DNA of 64,000 nt. Source: Thalassia testudinum. Its lineage: Eukaryota; Streptophyta; Magnoliopsida; Alismatales; Hydrocharitaceae. The DNA lies in contig JAZHRO010000019.1 of NCBI GenBank assembly GCA_037157565.1, positions 24,016,001 through 24,080,000 of the forward strand, given 5' to 3'. Positions within the stretch are counted from its first letter, which is position 1. Each line of letters begins with the position of its first letter. Shown here in pieces: positions 45,635-57,720 of the stretch. A program made the position numbers and the translations under genes. Under the pieces are notes generated by a model. The model did no database searches. It saw only the letters and a program-made list of their open reading frames with translations, and had not been told where the DNA came from.

Positions 45635-46700
45635 ATAGAAGGAGTAGGGTTCTATAGGTCAAGGGAACATCAAGGTAAAGGTCAAGGTGGAGGTCATGTT
45701 GGATGCTAAGGTAGGGGATGGGGCAGTGGTACAGTAGGAGGTGTAGGATGAGGGGGTGAAGATCTGCCATCTCCTACACCTCCTAAGGATAGTGACGAGA
45801 AGGATTCACTGCTACCTCAAGATAAGCTAGTAGGTCCTTTGCATGAGCACAGAGAGCTATTTACAACCTTCAAGAAGCTGAAGCCTCCTACCTTTAAAGG
45901 AGAGGTACCTAATGAAGTTAAGGACTAGATTGAGCAAAGCTAGAAGACTTTCAACACCATACATCTACCTGATGATTGTTGTGTTCATTTTGCTACATAT
46001 CAGCTAACCAATGCTGCACATAGGTGGTGGCGGGTTGTCTGTGAACAAGAAGAGAATCGGTTGATCACTTGGGAGTAGTTTGTGGAGCTCTTTAATGAAT
46101 GGTACTATCTAGAGATCTATAAGGACTAGGGGCATCGAGAGTGGCACAACTTGTGGTAGGTTGCGATGATAGTCAGCGAGTATTGCACTAGGTTCCTTGA
46201 GCTATCTCAATTTGCATTGTCATCTGTAGCTATTGAGGAAGAGAAGTAATGGAAGTTCATTAAGAGCCTGAGGTCACCGATTCGAGGATATGCAAAGCCG
46301 CAAAAGTTGTTCGCTTTTCCCAGAGTTGTTGAGGTGGTGATGACTTATAAGGAGACGAATAGGTCACAAAGGGATACAGAGTGGAGGTCTAGGAAGAGAG
46401 AATTTTACCATGACCACACTCAAGGATGCCATGGTAGGAGGTACCATTTAGCCTAACATACCCTACCTACATTGGAGGCATTACAATTCGTTGGTTAGCC
46501 TTTTATAGCGAGAGCTTCACATTGAGGCCAATTTAAAGGGCCCAGTTGTAGGGCAATTCTGGTCGAGTACCTACAAAGATGAGCAGGCCACACCTGCACA
46601 GTTGTACTAGTGTGGGCAACGAGGCACCTTACGAAGAATTTCCCGACGAGGACTGGAGTTGCATCAAGAATGCAGAATATGCAGAGTGCAGTGGGTGGAT
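45635..46700 (+). pseudogene. Ty3-type gag remnant, main part
   Basis: It continues the gag broken by LARD copy 2. FKKLKPPTFKGEV, the W/A-rich helix YQLTNAAHRWW and EYCTRFLELSQFA are typical of plant Ty3 (chromovirus-like) retrotransposon gag. A decayed zinc knuckle (CGQRGTL) follows at about 46612. Stops (mostly TAG in place of CAG or TGG) punctuate it. No protease or RT of this element follows; sequence from 46930 belongs to a copia. Confidence 0.75.
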
Positions 46701-46929
46701 CTTAGATAGTTGGGAATGCTTCCTGCACTTACCATTCTAGAGGCAAAACTTAGCGATTATGTAGAAACTACAGTGCCCTTGCCCAACCCCATACTTAAAG
46801 TGTTACGGGATCTCACTCGACTTGAGGGCCACACCAATGCATTGCTGCTGAGAAATGCTAGAGTTTCCTACTTTTGTGGTGGTAGGTATGGTCACCATTG
46901 GTGCTTGTTTAGTTTACATAGTGTGATTC

Positions 46930-47690
46930 TGGTCATCTTCTTCCAATAAGTCATTATTCATTGTATATTATGTCCTCACACCCATGAACAAAATGGAGTT
47001 GCTGAATGAAAGGTTTGACACATTGTCCATACAGGTCTAACTCTTCTTGCCCATGCCTCATTACCTAAAACTTTTTGTGATTTTGCCTTTTCCACTGTTG
47101 GTTATAATCTCATAAATAGAGTTCCTATGGATGTTTTAAATAATCAAACACCATATTTTTGTGTATATAAGAAACATATGGATTACAAGTTTCTACGAAC
47201 CTTTGGTTGTATACCTTCTTCCCATACCATATAATAATCATCAATTCCTATTGAACATAATGCATCTTTTTTGGGTATGCCTCAAAACATCATGGCTACT
47301 TGTGCTATGACATCCAAACCAAGAAAAAATGCACTGCTCAACATGATCGCTTTGATGAGTCCATATTCCCCTACTAGAATGAATCCATTCTTGGTTGACT
47401 ACCTCGTAATCCCTGGTTGTTTCTTTCTCTTCCTTTTATGTCACCTTTGTCAACTTCAAGTTCTACTCCCCCTTTAGGAACTTCTCCGTGTATTGAACCA
47501 ACCTTGCCAACATCCTCTACACTTGTTCCATACAAACTCTGATGGTGTCCACCAGTTGATTACTGTGTTTTGGTAGGCTTGAAGTGTCGTTCACCTCATT
47601 CCCTTCCAGAAGCACTATTGTCATCTGTTACCAATGAAACAGAGACAACTTGTTTTTCACAAGCAAGCAAAGATCCCAACTGGTGCACTG
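46930..47690 (+). pseudogene. copia integrase remnant (plus strand)
   Basis: CPHTHEQNGVAE at about 46970 is the integrase core end (consensus CPHTPQQNGVAERK, containing the catalytic Glu). It continues with LLAHASLPKTF, YKFLRTFGC and, in another frame, SFLGMPQ. The part to 47690 is the variable linker to RT. The 5' part of the element is missing. Confidence 0.8.
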
Positions 47691-48674
47691 CATTATTACT
47701 GAATACAATGCACTGTTGTCTAATCAAACATGAACTCTAGTTCTTAGAAAACTTGGTATGAAATATTATTGGCTATAAGTGGGTTTTTCGAATGAAATTG
47801 AAGCCCATTGGTTAGATTGAAAGATATAAAGCTAGATTAGTTGCCAAAGTTTACAATCAATGTAAAGGAATTGATTACAATGAGACATTCAACCCAATCA
47901 CCAAACCATCTACAATCAGAGCAATACTATCTATTATCATATCTAGAAATTGGGTCTTCATCAAATTGATGCTAGCAATGCTTTTCTGAATGGCTATCTA
48001 CATGAATTGGTTTACATGACTCAACCACTATGTTTCTTTGATCCAAACAAACCAAATCATGTGTGGTAATTACAATGTTCTTTATATGATCTTAAACAAG
48101 CTCCTCGAGCTTGGTTCAACTATTTAAGTGGCTTTTTTGAAAAAATAGGGTTTCATTCTTCAAAGACAGACCCTTCTTTATTTGTTTGGTCTTTTAGCGA
48201 TCAAGTTCTATACATATTTATGTTGATGACATAATAATCACTGGCAACTGCACTTTCAAGGTTTCATGGCTTCTACAGGCATTGATAAGTGGATTCCATA
48301 TTAGGGATCTTGGTTCTTTCACTATTTCCTTGGCATTGAAGCACACAAAAGCAACAATGGTCTTCTCTTGTCACAAAAGAAATATATTCTTGATCTTTTG
48401 TGCAAGACAAACATGTTGGATTGTAAGCCAATCCAAACTCCAATGGCCACTTATTCTAAGTTAGCCTTTGTTGGAGAATCTTGTAAAAAGCTCACACCTT
48501 ATCGACAAATTGTTGGTGCCTTACAATATATGCTCCTCACTTGACCAAATATCTCATTCATAGTTTACAAGGCATGTTAGTTCATGAATAGCCCTACAAC
48601 TGACCATTAGGAGAATGTCAAATGAATTTTACGATATCTTAAGGGTATAATTATAATTTCCTACTTGGAGGGGG
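47691..48674 (+). pseudogene. copia reverse transcriptase remnant
   Basis: KWVFRMKLKP at about 47778 is the start of copia [12 protein letters not shown] and [11 protein letters not shown] follow. The catalytic YVDD is at 48219-48230. The later LLSQKKYILDLL and TPYRQIVGALQYM parts are clear. Frames alternate because of indels. The frame is interrupted at about 48670 by a ladder-family LTR and continues at 50370. Confidence 0.85.
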
Positions 48675-50369
48675 TGAGATCAGCGTGACGTAAAAAATGC
48701 GGAATTGAAATACAAACAATCACACAAAGTACAATCACACAAAGTACACAAAGATTTTTAGGTGGAAACCCAAACCGGGTGAAAACCACCACCTAACCCT
48801 CTCGAGTTAGGATTTTCCGATCAACCAAGTTGATCAAAATCCACTAAACGAATCACTTTAAACGAGGGTGATTCAACCTCAATTACAACCACGCTACTTA
48901 GACGAGGGTAGCGTACCTCAACCCCTTCTCTTCACGAGAAGGATTTTGTTTCGCGAAGGAGACGGGAATTTGCAAAGCGAATACCCAACCAAATAACAAA
49001 GATAAAACAAGTAATCCTATAGAGCCAACAAAGTAATATTTAACCTAAGCTTCTATAGGAAATAGGATGCTTCCCTTTGAAAGGAGTGCGTCGACGACAC
49101 GGATGCGTGAGCCACGCGACGGCGCAACGTCGCTCTCGTGAACAACGGTGGGAGAGCGGGTGTGCAACAGCTTGATGCTCTCAAGATGAAGAATTAGAGC
49201 TTTGAGAGCAAGAGAGACACAAAATGGTAGAAAGTATGTTCCTTAGGTGTGTTTTGTTGTGTCTTAGGTGTGTTTTTGTGTTGCAAAGGTTCCCCTCTAT
49301 TTATAGAGGCCTTAGGAAGGCTTTGGAAGGCTTAAGAAAGGTTCTATAGCCGTTGGGTGCAAAGCCCAAGAGAATCAACCCGAAATCCGGAACAATCATT
49401 GTTCTGACAGGCTTATCAGACGTCTAATTCTGGCATCAGACGACTGGAAGTTCACTTTAAGACGTCTGATTCCAAGGTCAGACGTCTGATTTTGGGCGGG
49501 TTCCTTCCTGACTTGAATCAGATCTAAACAGGGTTCTTGTGCAAGTCCATCAGACGACATATAGGACGTCTGGCACTATGTCTGGACGTCTGGAAACCTA
49601 CTTTTTCTGTGGGAATGGATTTCCAAACGTTGCAACGGCTAGAAAATCTCTGAGAAGAGATTTTGGGTCAGCCGAGGCAAAACGGTCAATTATCAGACGT
49701 CTGGAAAGTCCTATGGACGTCTGATAAGGCTCTAACGGTCACATTCTTGACTGTTCGCTAAGCCAGCCAACGGTCCACTAATTGGACGTCTGGCAAAGTC
49801 ATCAGACGTCTCCTAAGACGTCTGGTCTAAGGTCTGGACGTCTGATTTCATCAGACAGAACTAACTATGTCCAGCCTAATAGTTATCAGACGTTTGAATC
49901 AACAGTCAGACGTCTTAAAACACTTTATCAGACGTCTGATTTGGGAATTAGACGTCTGGAAACTCTGTTTGAACCCTATATTAGTTTTCTAAGTATTCTA
50001 CAGAAAACCTAAGTATCCTAGGGTTGTGCAGGTGTTCCTAGGACTACTGTTAGGGTACTTTGAGGCTCTTTAACATAATGTTCTAAGGAAATAAAAAGAG
50101 CAAGCAAAATAAAGATAAAAGTACATGAAAGGATTAAACAAATTTCTATCCTATTCTTCTTGTCCTTCCATCTTCAATCTAGCGCTCCTCGCGAATCTCC
50201 TCTGTTCTCCATCAAGCTCCTCCAATCCGTCCTGGATGCGAGCTCGAATTCCATCTAAACACGTCTACATTTGCAATTTACCTGAAATCTAAGACTTCAA
50301 GTGCAAATGTTAAATAACACGTGTTTTGTTATCATCAAAACAAATGATCGTGGTGCTTTAGCACCAACA
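48675..50369 (-). repeat. Ladder-family LTR (likely solo), 1.7 kb
   Basis: On the minus strand it starts TGTTGGTGCTAAAGCACC, then ATGATAACAAAACACGTG, and ends CGCTGATCTCA, giving TG...CA. It splits the copia between RT and RNase H. No partner LTR or internal is nearby, hence solo. The middle (49.40-49.96 kb) is a dense GACGTC ladder with starts at 49419, 49439, 49461, 49481, 49553, 49565, 49585, 49696, 49716, 49785, 49805, 49817, 49837, 49889, 49909, 49931 and 49951. No target duplication was recognised. Confidence 0.75.
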
Positions 50370-50899
50370 ATAATCACTTGCAGAATTACCATTCATTTGT
50401 GTTCACTTTGAGCCTATTCAAATGCTAACTGGGCAGGCTCTACAGATGATCATGAGTCATCTGGAGGTTATCTCATTTTCATGGGCAACAATTTGATATC
50501 TTGGTCCTCAAAGAAGCAACAAACCAATTCATGATCATTAACTAAATAAGAATACAAAGCCATTGCCAATGCCACTACTGAGATGGTTACGATCATTGCT
50601 ACATGAACTTTATATTACTATTTACATGCACTTATCCTTTGGTGTGATAATATTGGTACGACTTATTTATCTGTTAACCTTATCTTTCATGCTCAAATAA
50701 AGCATATAGAGGTCGACTACCACTTTGTTTGTGAATAAGTTGCAAATGGCCTTTTACATGTGAAGTTCATTTCTACCCAGGATCAATTGACCAATATTAT
50801 GACAAAGCTTCTCCCTAGAAATCTTTTCCAGCATATTAGTCACAAGCTTGGTCTTCAACAGTCAGTGTAGTCACATAATTCCCTTGATTAAGGGGGGAT
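50370..50899 (+). pseudogene. copia RNase H remnant and polypurine tract
   Basis: [19 protein letters not shown] is the copia RNase H start (consensus FSDADWAGCxxTRRSTSGY). It is followed by ISWSSKKQ, a Glu in YKAIANAT and, at the end, the STQDQLTNIMTKLL block. The purine tract AAGGGGGGATA at about 50890-50899 marks the start of the 3' LTR. Stops are scattered. This is the tail of the plus-strand copia. Confidence 0.85.
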
Positions 50900-52152
50900 A
50901 TTTGTAACGACCTGAGCTCCCACCCTAGTCAAGACCCGAGTTGATTTCTTGAACTCCCAAGATCCGATTATCCAACATATAAACACAAAACAACATTCAC
51001 ATGCCCGGCGTATCACATTACATATATTGCAACTAAAGTAGTAATTGAACTGAAAACTATCAAAGAAAATCAATCATAGCCATCATCATGTACAAGTACC
51101 CAACTAAAGAAGCATAAGTAAAAGTACTACTAAGGAACTAGAAAGAAGCACTGCGACATCTACAATGACTACGGTGCTGCACTTGGACCGATCTGTCATC
51201 TCCTACAGTCACAGGATCTGGTTGTAACTCACCAGGATCTGAGTACAGAGTCCATGGAAAACATAAATAAATGCTGAGCAGAGTAGCACAAATAACGAAA
51301 AGAGAACAAAACTAGAGCAATTGCGGAAAGTAAAGGAAATGGGTACTATTTTCAATTTTTCTAATTTTTCATTTATTAATTCCATTTGTTTGTACCTCAA
51401 TATTCTGGTCGTTAATTTGTTCAAATTAATTTTCTTAGAAGGCTCAAGGAGATCTCATTGCGGTATTCTAAATAGTAGAGTTGATATAGTACACCCCTTT
51501 CTTTAAGAGGATGGTCTGTACCCATTCTATTGTTCAAGGTCCCAACCTAGGGGAAGTGCTGACTACTACCTATATGAATGCATGTAGGGAGCTACTCCAC
51601 ACTGGCACACGGCTAGTCATCTTTAATACAAGGTATGAAAGTAAATAGTACAAACTCCTCAAAGCAGTAACATGTACCTATTGCACTTAGCTACCCGGTT
51701 GGACAAATAGCCTAACCAAAAGTCATAGGGGGGCTAACTTACTCCCTAAGTCAGTCTCTGCCTCTGACAAGTATAGCTAGTTATGCCGTTGATACCAGGT
51801 ACAAGATTGACTTTCAATTTATCCTCACAAGCTTGAGTACACCAACCAATTTGCATTCACATTTTCCACCGATCATTTCATTATATCAACTTGTGTACCA
51901 TATTATAAGAAATAGCAAACATTTTCTCGTCTCTTTCGTTAATCTTGAATTTCTTAATCATGTAAATAAATTCACGATATTTATAAATGTTAAAAAGGAT
52001 CACCAAATCAATTATCTCATGATCATGTTTATCCAATTTGCTAACTAATTGGCAATAATAATAATAATAATCCCGCCACTTAGATTTCAATACATGAGCT
52101 TGTATTTATTGGTCTATTAAGACAATTGATATTAAACCAAATTGTCAGCCCA
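50900..52152. other. Likely LTR-derived sequence, no gene
   Basis: TGTAACGACCTGAGCTCCC at 50903 looks like the start of a Ty3-type LTR rather than a copia one. No partner end was found. The rest is AT-rich without a coding frame of note. Confidence 0.4.
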
Positions 52153-52161
52153 TAATTGTTA

Positions 52162-52400
52162 GGGACTTTTATGTGAATACCACTAAACTCTTTTGAAATT
52201 ACTTAAATGCCATTCAAGTCACTATATTTATAAATATACCATTGAAAATGCAGTGTCGTTTTCGTATTTGCTACTCTGTTAGCCATAACCGTTAAACTTA
52301 ACGATTTTGAACTGAAATGTAATAAAAAATTATTTTTTAGTCCTCAAGATTTTTTTTAGTCCCCAAATTTTATTTTTAAAATTTTCACCCCCTCGCTCCC
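52162..52400 (+). repeat. Left terminal inverted repeat of the Mutator-like element
   Basis: Its inverted partner is at 55090-55327. Both pass through the words CCACTAAA, TTTTGAAATTACTTAAAT, GTCGTTTTCGTATTT (GTCATTTTCGTATTT in the partner) and AACCGTTAAACTTAA. A run of C ends both. Confidence 0.87.
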
Positions 52401-52519
52401 CCCCTCCCCTCGCCAGTTCACCTCCCTTCATCCTCACCTTTGACCACCTCCACCCCCACTCTCGAATCTCGAACCACCTCTCTCTAACCACCATCTCCTC
52501 TCAATCATCTCCTTCTCCT

Positions 52520-52700
52520 AAGGCGACATCGAAAAGGAGGTCCTTGAAGCCCACCACCACCACCACAACATCTTTGGGCACCTCTTCGACCACAAGCCCA
52601 AGAAGGGCATCATCACGTACAGTGAGAAGTTGAAGAAGGGTGCCACTGTAGATGGCGAGAAAATGACAAAGAGCGAGGGTAGGGTCATTGCCTTGGAAGG
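52520..52700 (+). pseudogene. Possible captured gene fragment in the Mutator-like element
   Basis: One plus-strand frame reads EKEVLEAHHHHHNIFGHLFD, then HKPKKGIITYSEKLKKG and VDGEKMTKSEG for about 60 codons with no stop. This looks like ordinary soluble-protein sequence rather than repeat noise. The surrounding Mutator-like interior is low-complexity and coding-poor. I do not recognise the parent gene. A His run next to CCA/CAC repeats could also arise by chance. Confidence 0.35.
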
Positions 52701-53249
52701 AGGTGGTGGTTGGAGAGGGGGGGCGGAGGAGGAGGAGGTGGTCAGAGATTGGAGAGTAGGGGTGGAGGATGTGGTCAGAAGTAAGGAGGAAGGGAGGTGA
52801 ACTGGCGAGGGGAGGCGATTGTCGACAAACTATGTTGCAATAAAAATGGTGTTTCAATGTTGTCGTTATCGTAGTATAGTTGCCACAATGCAAACAGATG
52901 TCGCGTCATTTTATTTATTTGTATAATTTTTATTGGTTTATTCTAAGTTGTTCACTAGGAGGTAGTTATTGATATACATCACTCTTTAGGTTTGTCTGAT
53001 CTAAGGCACAAGAATCCCTAAAACGCATCTCTAACAAATCACATTTGTCCAAACTCCTTTGAAATCAATTTCTGAAAATATGAAATCCATAGCACCAATT
53101 CTCATTCTTTAAAATTCTCAAAAGACCCTAATATGATCTTCTCTTTACACTATAGACAATGTAGAGAAGAAGATCACATTAGGTGTTGAAATCATCTCAA
53201 AACAACTCTAAATCTCCATTAAGACCTTAAAATCAACATTTGTTCCTTT

Positions 53250-55088
53250 GAAAACCAGAGTGAAATCAGATTGGTGTAGGAATGCATGTAGCCCTATTTG
53301 GGCTTTCAATTTTAGGATCCATTCAGATTGTTTGATTACCATGAGCTTCTAAGCATTGTAGATCAGTGTTAGAACCTCAGGTGATCCTATACAAAACATT
53401 GGGCCTTGGTTTAAGGCCTCAAATCAGTATTTGATTCTCCTTGGCCTAAACTACACAAAACAAGGCTTAAATTAGGCATATGCTTATTTGAGAATAAAAC
53501 TTTGATCAAAACACATCAAACTCATTGCAATATACTCAATTAAGCAAATCCAAACTCAAATCATTCGATTAGATTCCATTAAAACCAAATTGACTCCAAA
53601 TCGTGAGATTGGGTGTGAAAACCAATTATGAAAGAATCGAGTGAATTAGTTTAATTAAAACCAAATCAGGGGGTCTTTATGAATTTATGGAGTGAATGGG
53701 AGACCCCCGACGTGAATTTTAGGCACAAATTCAAATCTAGAAGCCAAGACTTCAGATCTGAGTTTGACCTTGATGAAGGGGTGAATGATGAATAAAAATT
53801 TGAGGGAAAATCAGAAACGAATTGTGGAGTGTAGAGGGAGATCAATGTGTCAAAATGAAGGTGGATAAACACCTCTCTGATCTGAATTGATCAGAGTGGG
53901 CGAGATTGATCTACTCTATTTTAACTCTAATCTAAGCTAATCAATCACTGAATTTTGATCTATACTAACTAACACTACTTCTAACTATTCTAGAAAGCAT
54001 TCAAACTAACTAGAAAGCAGGAAATCTATCTAGAAAGCGATAAATCTATCTAACAGATGAAGGTGGTGTCCAAGGTCCACAGGCCGTTGGTTGATGGCGT
54101 AGAAAGGGAGGAGACCCATAATTGAAGAAGGAGGTGTCCACGAGCTTAGAGCCGGTGGCTGGAGGTGATTGAAGGAGGAAGAGGACCTGCTCTGTCATTG
54201 CAGGTGAGGAAGTGAGGGAGGAGAGCTGAGGGGATAGATTGAAAGGACCAACTTGAGGGGAGGGAGCTAATAATGCACGTGCGAGGATTTAGGGAAGCTT
54301 AAGTAGGCTCACCAGTGGATCAGGTGACCATGAGGTGAGTTTAGGCTCAATTAGGTTTAACGGTGGAGATGGGTAGGTTAGGTGACAGGAAGGTCTAGGA
54401 CAAAAATCCACCGTCAGATGGGATCTATGAGAGACAAGGGTGCTCTACGCAAAGGCGCGTACTCGGAGATGAAGGGTCGGTTGTTCGATCAATGATCCAA
54501 GAATCAACGACTATTGCTGCAGTTGTTCTTCATGGATGAACAGTGAATCACGGGCATGAATAGTATTAGGCGTTTATTGGTGAATTTGCATACAGGTCCA
54601 AAAAGGTGAAACTGTATAACATTTGCAATGGTACCCATAAGTGAAAAGAAATATAACCAAGTGGTCCCTACAGGCTCTCAAAGTAGTCCCTACAATTTTC
54701 AAAAAGGTCCCTGAAAGTTTTTAGCCTAAATAAATGTGAATGATATGAGGACTTATATGCAATATAATGAATGTGGGGTGTTATTGATGCCTAAATGCCA
54801 TGAGACTTTTATTGGAGCACAATTGAATATTTAATAAGTTAATTCAACCATTGATTTGTTCTTTTGAACTCAATCATGTGTTCAATTGGAAATTGGATGA
54901 TCAATTTGCATTTATTAATATAATACCTCATTTAGTGTCCTAATTATGCATTTTTAACACGAATTGGATGTTTTAGGTCATTTTCCTTAATTCTCACACT
55001 TAACCCATTTCTTATGTTAATTAATAGTGTTTAACCTAGTTTCTAACTTAACTTGGGCATTTTAATTATAATGAGTCACACCTCATCA
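53250..55088. repeat. Interior of the Mutator-like element, copy A of an inverted pair
   Basis: Its last ~1.4 kb match, in reverse orientation, 60.3-62.1 kb. Shared words include CTCACACTTAACCC, GGTCCCT, TCATTTAGTGTCCTAATTATG and, at the end, GAGTCACACCTCATCA. It has the character of an LTR whose CA end is at 55088 next to the right terminal repeat. No gene is seen. G-rich strand blocks at 54050-54300 carry GGAGG words. Confidence 0.55.
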
Positions 55089-55089
55089 G

Positions 55090-55327
55090 AAGGGGGGAGG
55101 GGGTGAAAATTAAAAAAATAAAATTTAAGGACAAAGAAAAATTTATGGATTAAAAAATAATTTTATTTACATTTTAGTTCAAAATCATTAAGTTTAACGG
55201 TTATGGTTAACAGAGTGGTAAATACGAAAATGACACTACTTTTTCAATGGCATATATGTAAATGTAGTGTACTGATTGGTATTTAAGTAATTTCAAAAGA
55301 TTTTAGTGGCATTCATGTGAAAATCCC
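55090..55327 (-). repeat. Right terminal inverted repeat of the Mutator-like element
   Basis: This is the inverse of 52162-52400, with scattered substitutions and small indels. It ends at CCC followed by the 9-bp duplication. Confidence 0.87.
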
Positions 55328-55336
55328 TAATTATTA

Positions 55337-56053
55337 TCAAATAATTACAAGCAATGATTAATTATTCAAGTACTGAAATATGGACGAGAGACATCTAGGG
55401 TAGGACTCTTATATTCAACAAGAGGAAAGGTCTAAGTAGTATGACAAGGTATCTGATTAAACATGATTCACTTTATTCAATCATCAATCTCATGTAAGTA
55501 AAGGGAGGCTACTCCACCTATGGTCATTGGGAGGTCACGGTGACTCCGAAATGAATCCTGATGTCCCTCGATATTGCCCTGGGGACCCACGTGCTTCGTT
55601 CATTCTCTGGAGATCGATTTTGGGCCGAGACACAGAAGGAAACAAGTCAAAATCACAAATTGAATTTTTCATAATTTTCACGTGCAACATAATTTTCAAA
55701 ATTGAGGTTAGAGTTTTCCAACGGGTGGTGCATGTCAAGATGATTCTAACGGTGCCAAGAACGAGAAAATCAGATGTCTTTTGACCTTCGAACTGATCAA
55801 AATAGGAAATGGGGTGCAAAATGAGAACCTGCGCCCATGTGCATGCTAAACACGCCTCGTCGGCAAGCTTTGCATGTGCTCCGCATACATACGCCTGCGC
55901 ACATTTGTGTAGCACCCCTCGTTGCACTTGCGCTGCTGAACCTGTTTGCTCGCTCTACGTGCTTACATTGCGCATCGCGTTTTGCCTTGCGCACATGCAC
56001 ATAGCGTCGCTTGTGTGCCTTGTTGTACTCGATGTGTGCTCCTACCACACAGT
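55337..56053. other. No gene seen
   Basis: This is a mixed sequence with a CpG-rich part at about 55830-56000 (GCGCAC words). The frames found on both strands here have no recognisable domain. Confidence 0.4.
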
Positions 56054-57720
56054 TGTTGGTACAAGGGTACCACGATCGTTGTTTTTGATAATAACAAAAC
56101 ACTTGTCATTTAACATTTGCATTTGAGTTTATAAGTTTAAGGAATAATGCAAATGGAAGCAAGTGTGAAGGAGCTCAAGCTCGCATCCATGGCAGATTAA
56201 AGGAGCTTGATGGAGGAAGAAGATGAGATGAAGTTTCGCTTGTAGCGAGAGCTTGAAAACAAGAATTGGATAGAAATTCAATGTACTTTGTAATTGTATT
56301 TGTTTGCTCTTTATTTTTTCGTAGATACATGTTAAAGAGCCCAAAGAGTAACACCTTAGTCCTAGGAAACCTTACACATCACTAAGACACTTAAACAAAC
56401 ACTTAGGCATTTCATAAAAAACTTAGAAAACCAAAATAGGTTTCAGACAGCTTGATCAGTGTCTAATAATTGACTTTAAGACGTCTGACCATTTGCCCAG
56501 ATGTCCACTGACTTAGGCTAGAAACCTATTGTCTGTGCCTTTCCATTTAGACATCTAGCCCTTAGTCCAGACATCTTAGTAGACGTCTGATGACCATGCT
56601 AGATGTCCAAGAATAGGATCGTTGGCTTATCAAAGAAGAATCTTCGAGGATCACCTTTTGACTATATTAATAGTATTATCAGACATCCGTAAACAAGACC
56701 AAATGTCTAATAAAGGGATGTTAGGCTAAATTTGACTCGAATCTTGACCTGTCCGATCTCATAGCCGTTAGCTTCTCAGGAAATCAATTCCCGTATAGAA
56801 TCCTCAGACCAGGCATCTAGACCTTATGTCAAACGTCCAATCTGTCATCTAACCCATATACAGTAGATCCCTATTTAGATTTGGTCCAATTCCAGGAACC
56901 AAACCCGCTCTGATTAGACATCTGATAACTTGATCAGACGTCTTAAGAATCCTAGTTAGACGTCGGTCTAGATCCAAATCAACCTACGAACACAAACCCT
57001 TTAGGATCTGATGTCCAGATATCTGATCAGACGAAGTACCAGATGTCTAATAATATAATTAGACGTCTGATAACTTAGTTAGACTCATTATGACCTTGAT
57101 TTTGTTGGGATTTTGGCCTGATCTTTTGAGACTTGTTCCCAACGGCTATAAGAGATTTCCTAGACCTTCTAAACCCTTCTTAGGACCTTTATAAATAGTG
57201 GAGTATCCTTTCTAAGAGAAACACACCTAGAGATACTACTTCCACCATATTTGTGTCCAAGAAGAGAAAGATTAAAGACGAAGGTGGCACTGTTACATCC
57301 ATTGCAATCAAGAGCATCGTTACTCTACGCGATTGCTCCTACACACTTCCTATTAAGGGGAGATTCCTTAACCTATAGAAGCTTAGATTAGATCCATATT
57401 TTGGGCACTATAGGTTCTTTTGTTTTTCCTTTTTCTTTTGTGATTAGGTATTTGCTTGGTGAATTCTTGTCTCCATCGTGAGACAAAATACTCTTCGTGG
57501 AGAAGAGTGGTTTTAAGGTTACGCTACTCTTGTTAAAATAGCGTGGTTGTACTTGAGGTTGTGTCACTCTCATTCAAGTGACATGTAGTGGATTTGGTCA
57601 ACTCGGTCGACCGGGAAATCCTAAACCAAGAGGTTTAGGTGGTGGTTTTTATTCAAGTTAGGTTTCCATCTAAAAATACTTATGTTCATTTGTGGTGATT
57701 GTTGATTGCACATCAATCAT
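56054..57720 (+). repeat. Ladder-family LTR, second copy (plus orientation)
   Basis: It starts TGTTGGTACAAGGGTACC, then ATAATAACAAAACACTTGTC, the same start as the minus-strand LTR at 48.7-50.4 kb. Ladder cores occur at 56480, 56500, 56550, 56570, 56582, 56602, 56682, 56702, 56812, 56832, 56917, 56937, 56959, 57010, 57030, 57042 and 57062. Many have decayed to GACATC or GATGTC. It ends like the other copy (AGGTTTCCATCTAAAAAT, then TGATTGTTGATTGCAC), but the exact 3' edge is uncertain. Confidence 0.65.

Larger units (their letters stand above)
52162..55327. mobile_element. Mutator-like element with long terminal repeats
   Basis: Terminal inverted repeats of about 240 bp (52162-52400 and 55090-55327) begin GGGACTTTTATGTGAATACC and, on the opposite strand, GGGATTTTCACATGAATGCC. 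The flanking 9-mers TAATTGTTA (52153-52161) and TAATTATTA (55328-55336) agree at eight of nine positions. Long terminal repeats plus a 9-bp duplication are the Mutator pattern. No MuDR-type transposase is visible in the 2.7-kb interior, so it is non-autonomous. Confidence 0.87.

Noticed and set aside
52501..52893. Minus-strand frame of 130 codons in the Mutator-like element
   Set aside because: It is low-complexity (Pro/Ser/Leu and Val runs), antisense to the more protein-like plus-strand frame.
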